Shown one piece after another: positions 6,109 through 8,418 of a stretch of 8,418 bases of DNA. Under the pieces are notes generated by a model that was given only the letters and a program-made list of their open reading frames with translations, ran no database searches and had not been told where the DNA came from. The translations under genes were made by a program, and so were the position numbers. Within the stretch, counting starts at the first letter, position 1. Each line of letters opens with the position of its first letter. This DNA comes from Dehalococcoidia bacterium (lineage in GTDB: Bacteria; Chloroflexota; Dehalococcoidia; SHYD01; SHYC01). The stretch lies in the NCBI GenBank assembly GCA_016844365.1, contig JAENIT010000114.1, positions 1 to 8,418 of the forward strand, written 5' to 3'.

Positions 6109-7410
6109 ATGATAACCATAGACGACATCTTGAAAGCCCATTCCGCAATACAGGACCTGGTGCACCGCACTCCTGTCCTCTCTTCGGAGTCCATTGGCCG
6201 CATGGCAAGGTGCCGCCTTTTCCTCAAGGCGGAGAACCTGCAACGGACCGGGTCATTCAAAGTCCGAGGCGCTTTCAACAAAATGTCTAACCTCTCTCCA
6301 GAGGCGCGATCCAAAGGGGTAGTGGCCGCCAGCGCGGGCAATCACGCTCAGGGGGTAGCCCTGGCCGCCTCCCGTCTGGGGGTGCGAGCCACCATAGTTA
6401 TGCCTGAGATGGCGTCCCTAGCTAAAGTGGAGGCCACCAAGGGGTACGGCGCGAAGGTCATCCTTCACGGGGACAACTTCGACCAGGCCGTGTCCAAGGC
6501 AAGGGAGCTGGAGTATAATGAGGGCCTCACTCTGATCCCCGCCTTTGACGATCCCCACGTGATCGCAGGCCAAGGGACTCTGGGGCTGGAGGTGTTGGAG
6601 CAGGTCACTGAAGCCGATGTCATACTAGTGCCCGTAGGCGGGGGCGGCCTCATCAGCGGTGTGGCCTTAGCCGTCAAGGCTCTTCGGCCGTCGGTGCGGA
6701 TTATCGGAGTCCAGGCCTCCGCGGCTACTGCGGCCCTGCGATCCTATACGGAGAGGCGCGTGATGTCCGTAACTCCCCACAACACCCTGGCCGACGGCAT
6801 CGCCGTAGGAGCCCCCGGCCAGCTAACTCTGCCAATGATGTTGAAACTCGTGGACGACATGGTCGAGGTGAGCGAGGAGGAGATAAGCCAGGCCATGGTG
6901 CTCCTTTTGGAGCGAACCAAGCTACTAGTGGAAGGAGCAGGAGCAACACCCCTCGCGGCTCTCCTTTCGGGCAAGGTGTCTTGCCAGGGCCAGACGGTGG
7001 TCGCCGTTCTCAGCGGAGGCAACATCGATGTAGGGCTGTTAGACAGAGTAGTGGAACATGGGTTGACCACAGCAGGTCGGTACCTCATTATCAGGGTCAA
7101 GATGGATGACCGTCCCGGCCGCTTGGCTCATCTCCTAGATCACATCGCTGCCATAAAGGTGAACGTCCTGGAGGTCGAGCACCACCGCACCGGCCTTCCC
7201 CTGCCCGTCGGCCAAGTGGAGGTCCAGCTCACCCTGGAAACTAAGACCTCAGAGCATGGCGAAGAGATCTGCAAGAGGCTCAGGTCAGCGGGATACATGG
7301 AGACAGGCACAGAGGCCTACGGTTTGGAGAGGAAGCCGAAGGAGGACCTAGCGAGAGCTTCGTCGATTACCTCCAAGGGTCTGGTGCGCTACTTCACCAA
7401 CATAGAGTAA
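6109..7410 (+). CDS. ilvA: Threonine ammonia-lyase with C-terminal ACT domain
   Basis: A 433-residue PLP enzyme converting L-threonine to 2-oxobutyrate and ammonia, the entry to isoleucine synthesis or to threonine breakdown. Fold-type II features are clear. RTPVLSS is at 20-26, KAENLQRTGSFKVRGAF is at 40-56 with the PLP Schiff-base lysine K51, and AASAGNHAQGVALAA is near 72-86. The phosphate-binding loop is VGGGGLISG (176-184), and AVLSGGNID sits near the end of the catalytic part. Residues 325-400 form one ACT domain (YLIIRVKMDDRPGRLAHLL...), as in the medium-length IlvA/TdcB group, so allosteric control by an amino acid is likely. About 30 polar residues extend beyond it. The ATG at 6109 fits the family N-terminus (MITIDDILKA), although no clear ribosome site precedes it; the in-frame ATG at 5731 would run antisense through the transporter gene and is rejected. 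A PEP-enzyme gene follows after 12 bases. Confidence 0.92.
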   Translation: MITIDDILKAHSAIQDLVHRTPVLSSESIGRMARCRLFLKAENLQRTGSFKVRGAFNKMSNLSPEARSKGVVAASAGNHAQGVALAASRLGVRATIVMPEMASLAKVEATKGYGAKVILHGDNFDQAVSKARELEYNEGLTLIPAFDDPHVIAGQGTLGLEVLEQVTEADVILVPVGGGGLISGVALAVKALRPSVRIIGVQASAATAALRSYTERRVMSVTPHNTLADGIAVGAPGQLTLPMMLKLVDDMVEVSEEEISQAMVLLLERTKLLVEGAGATPLAALLSGKVSCQGQTVVAVLSGGNIDVGLLDRVVEHGLTTAGRYLIIRVKMDDRPGRLAHLLDHIAAIKVNVLEVEHHRTGLPLPVGQVEVQLTLETKTSEHGEEICKRLRSAGYMETGTEAYGLERKPKEDLARASSITSKGLVRYFTNIE

Positions 7411-7422
7411 AGGAGAACAACT

Positions 7423-8418
7423 GTGACCGAGTTTATATACTGGTTGAACCAATCTGCAGGACATGATCGAGAGGCTCTGGGAGGGAAGGGGGCCAATTTA
7501 ATGGCCTTGACCGCAGGCAACTTCCCCGTCCCTCATAGTGAAAGAGGCCAGCGTAGATGACCCGAGAGCCCTGGAGTCAAAGGCTGAAGCGGCCCAGAGG
7601 CTCATCACCAGCCGACCGATGCCCACGGAGATCGCCAGCGCTCTGGAGGAGAGCTATCTAAGGTTGGCGCAGATGCTCTCGGAGCGGGACCCGGCGGTAG
7701 CGGTGCGCTCCTCCGCCATCGGAGAGGACCAGGGGAGGGCCAGCTTCGCGGGGCAATACCAGAGCTACTTGAACGTCCGTGGCACTGATGCCCTGATAGC
7801 CCACGTCCAGAAATGTTGGTCCGCCCTATGGCTGCCTCAGGCCCTGCACTACAGGCTAACAAGAAGCGAGCAGAACGGCTCCCCCGCGATGGCGGTGGTG
7901 GTGCAGCGACTAGTCCCCTGCACAACCTCTGGGGTCCTCTTTACCGCCAACCCCCTGACTGGACGCAGGGACGAGATAGTGGTCAACTCGGCGTGGGGCC
8001 TGGCGGAAGTAGTGGTCTCTGGCATCGTCTCACCAGACACCTTCGTGGTGGACAAAGAGACTCTGGCCCCCAGGGAGATCACCCTCGGCCAGAAGGATAA
8101 AGTGGCCCAACCATTACTCGCTGGAGGCACCACCCTCATCGAAACGCCCCAAGAGGACAGAGAGAGGGCTTCCCTCAGCGACTCCCAACTGGAGAATCTG
8201 GCCCGCATGGCCCTGGCGATTGAAAGCCACTTCGGCGCTCCCCAGGACATAGAGTGGGCGTTCAATGACGACTCCTTATTCATTCTCCAGAGCCGTCCCA
8301 TCACAAACCTTAGAGAGCAGCCATCGGTGGGACCCTTCCCCATAGTATGGGAGCGGGAGGAGGACAAAAAGCTGTGGTGGACATGGGACCAGATCCACTA
8401 CCCCAGGCCCCTTTCGCC
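7423..8418 (+). pseudogene. Frameshifted PEP synthase / rifampicin-phosphotransferase-like gene, N-terminal ATP-grasp part (cut by window end)
   Basis: The gene starts at GTG 7423 with AGGAG at 7411-7415. The first frame reads VTEFIYWLNQSAGHDREALG then GKGANLMALTAGNFPVP, with the PPDK/PpsA ATP-site motif GGKGANL at 20-26. It shifts into HSERGQRR and stops at TGA 7558-7560 (45 codons). The same protein resumes in the +1 frame from about 7535 and stays open to the window end. It has VKEASVDDPRALESKAEAA, VRSSAIGEDQGRASFAGQYQ (from 7703), VVVQRLVPCTTSGVLFTANP, and DIEWAFNDDSLFILQSRPIT (to 8305), which closes the ATP-grasp domain. Compared with E. coli PpsA as I recall it, roughly 27 residues, including the P-x-G-F-x-x-T-T segment, are missing at the junction. 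A deletion of about 80 bp would explain both the loss and the shift. The phosphohistidine and PEP/pyruvate domains would lie beyond the window. A sequencing or assembly error is possible. Enzyme specificity is not determined. Confidence 0.85.

Noticed and set aside
7849..8367. 172-codon minus-strand open frame at the right end
   Set aside because: It lies opposite the well-conserved ATP-grasp coding frame of the PEP-utilising gene and shows low-complexity Ser/Arg composition typical of an antisense shadow.

Overview
The window comes from a bacterial chromosome, GC-rich with G/C-rich third codon positions. My best guess is a Chloroflexota lineage, probably Dehalococcoidia/SAR202-like. That guess rests on remembered resemblance of several proteins: the domain ahead of the sugar kinase, the small two-helix membrane protein, and a TTCGACA-type intergenic repeat. 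It is an inference and has not been checked by a search.

Left part (1-1956, minus strand): the two subunits of phenylalanyl-tRNA synthetase. pheS is complete and has a good sigma70-type promoter. pheT is cut by the window start. The two genes are usually nearly adjacent. Here 335 bp separate them, holding a GC-rich hairpin, a REP-like imperfect inverted repeat, and the first 47 residues or so of a dead AAA/ABC-type ATPase gene with a stop at codon 8.

Middle part (2180-4678, plus strand): a stand-alone cyclic-nucleotide-binding domain protein without a DNA-binding domain, an unrecognised 133-residue protein with two membrane segments and its own promoter, and a 448-residue fusion. The fusion joins an uncharacterised N-terminal domain of about 128 residues to a complete PfkB-family sugar kinase of the 2-keto-3-deoxygluconate kinase type.

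Right part (4680-8418): a 12-helix MFS transporter of the monocarboxylate/oxalate-formate type on the minus strand converges on the kinase gene with a single base between their stop codons. Divergent from it is a threonine ammonia-lyase (ilvA/tdcB type) with a C-terminal ACT domain. Twelve bases after that gene begins a PEP-synthase/rifampicin-phosphotransferase-like gene whose ATP-grasp domain is broken by an internal deletion of roughly 80 bp and a frameshift. This gene runs off the window end.

The right half has a loose theme of 2-keto acid, pyruvate and sugar-acid metabolism: KDG kinase, monocarboxylate-type transporter, 2-oxobutyrate-forming threonine deaminase, and a PEP/pyruvate-type enzyme. 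I see no CRISPR array, tRNA, rRNA or transposase. I do not see a clear new multi-gene system. The most notable items are the kinase fusion, the split pheS-pheT locus with its ATPase relic, and the frameshifted PEP-utilising gene.
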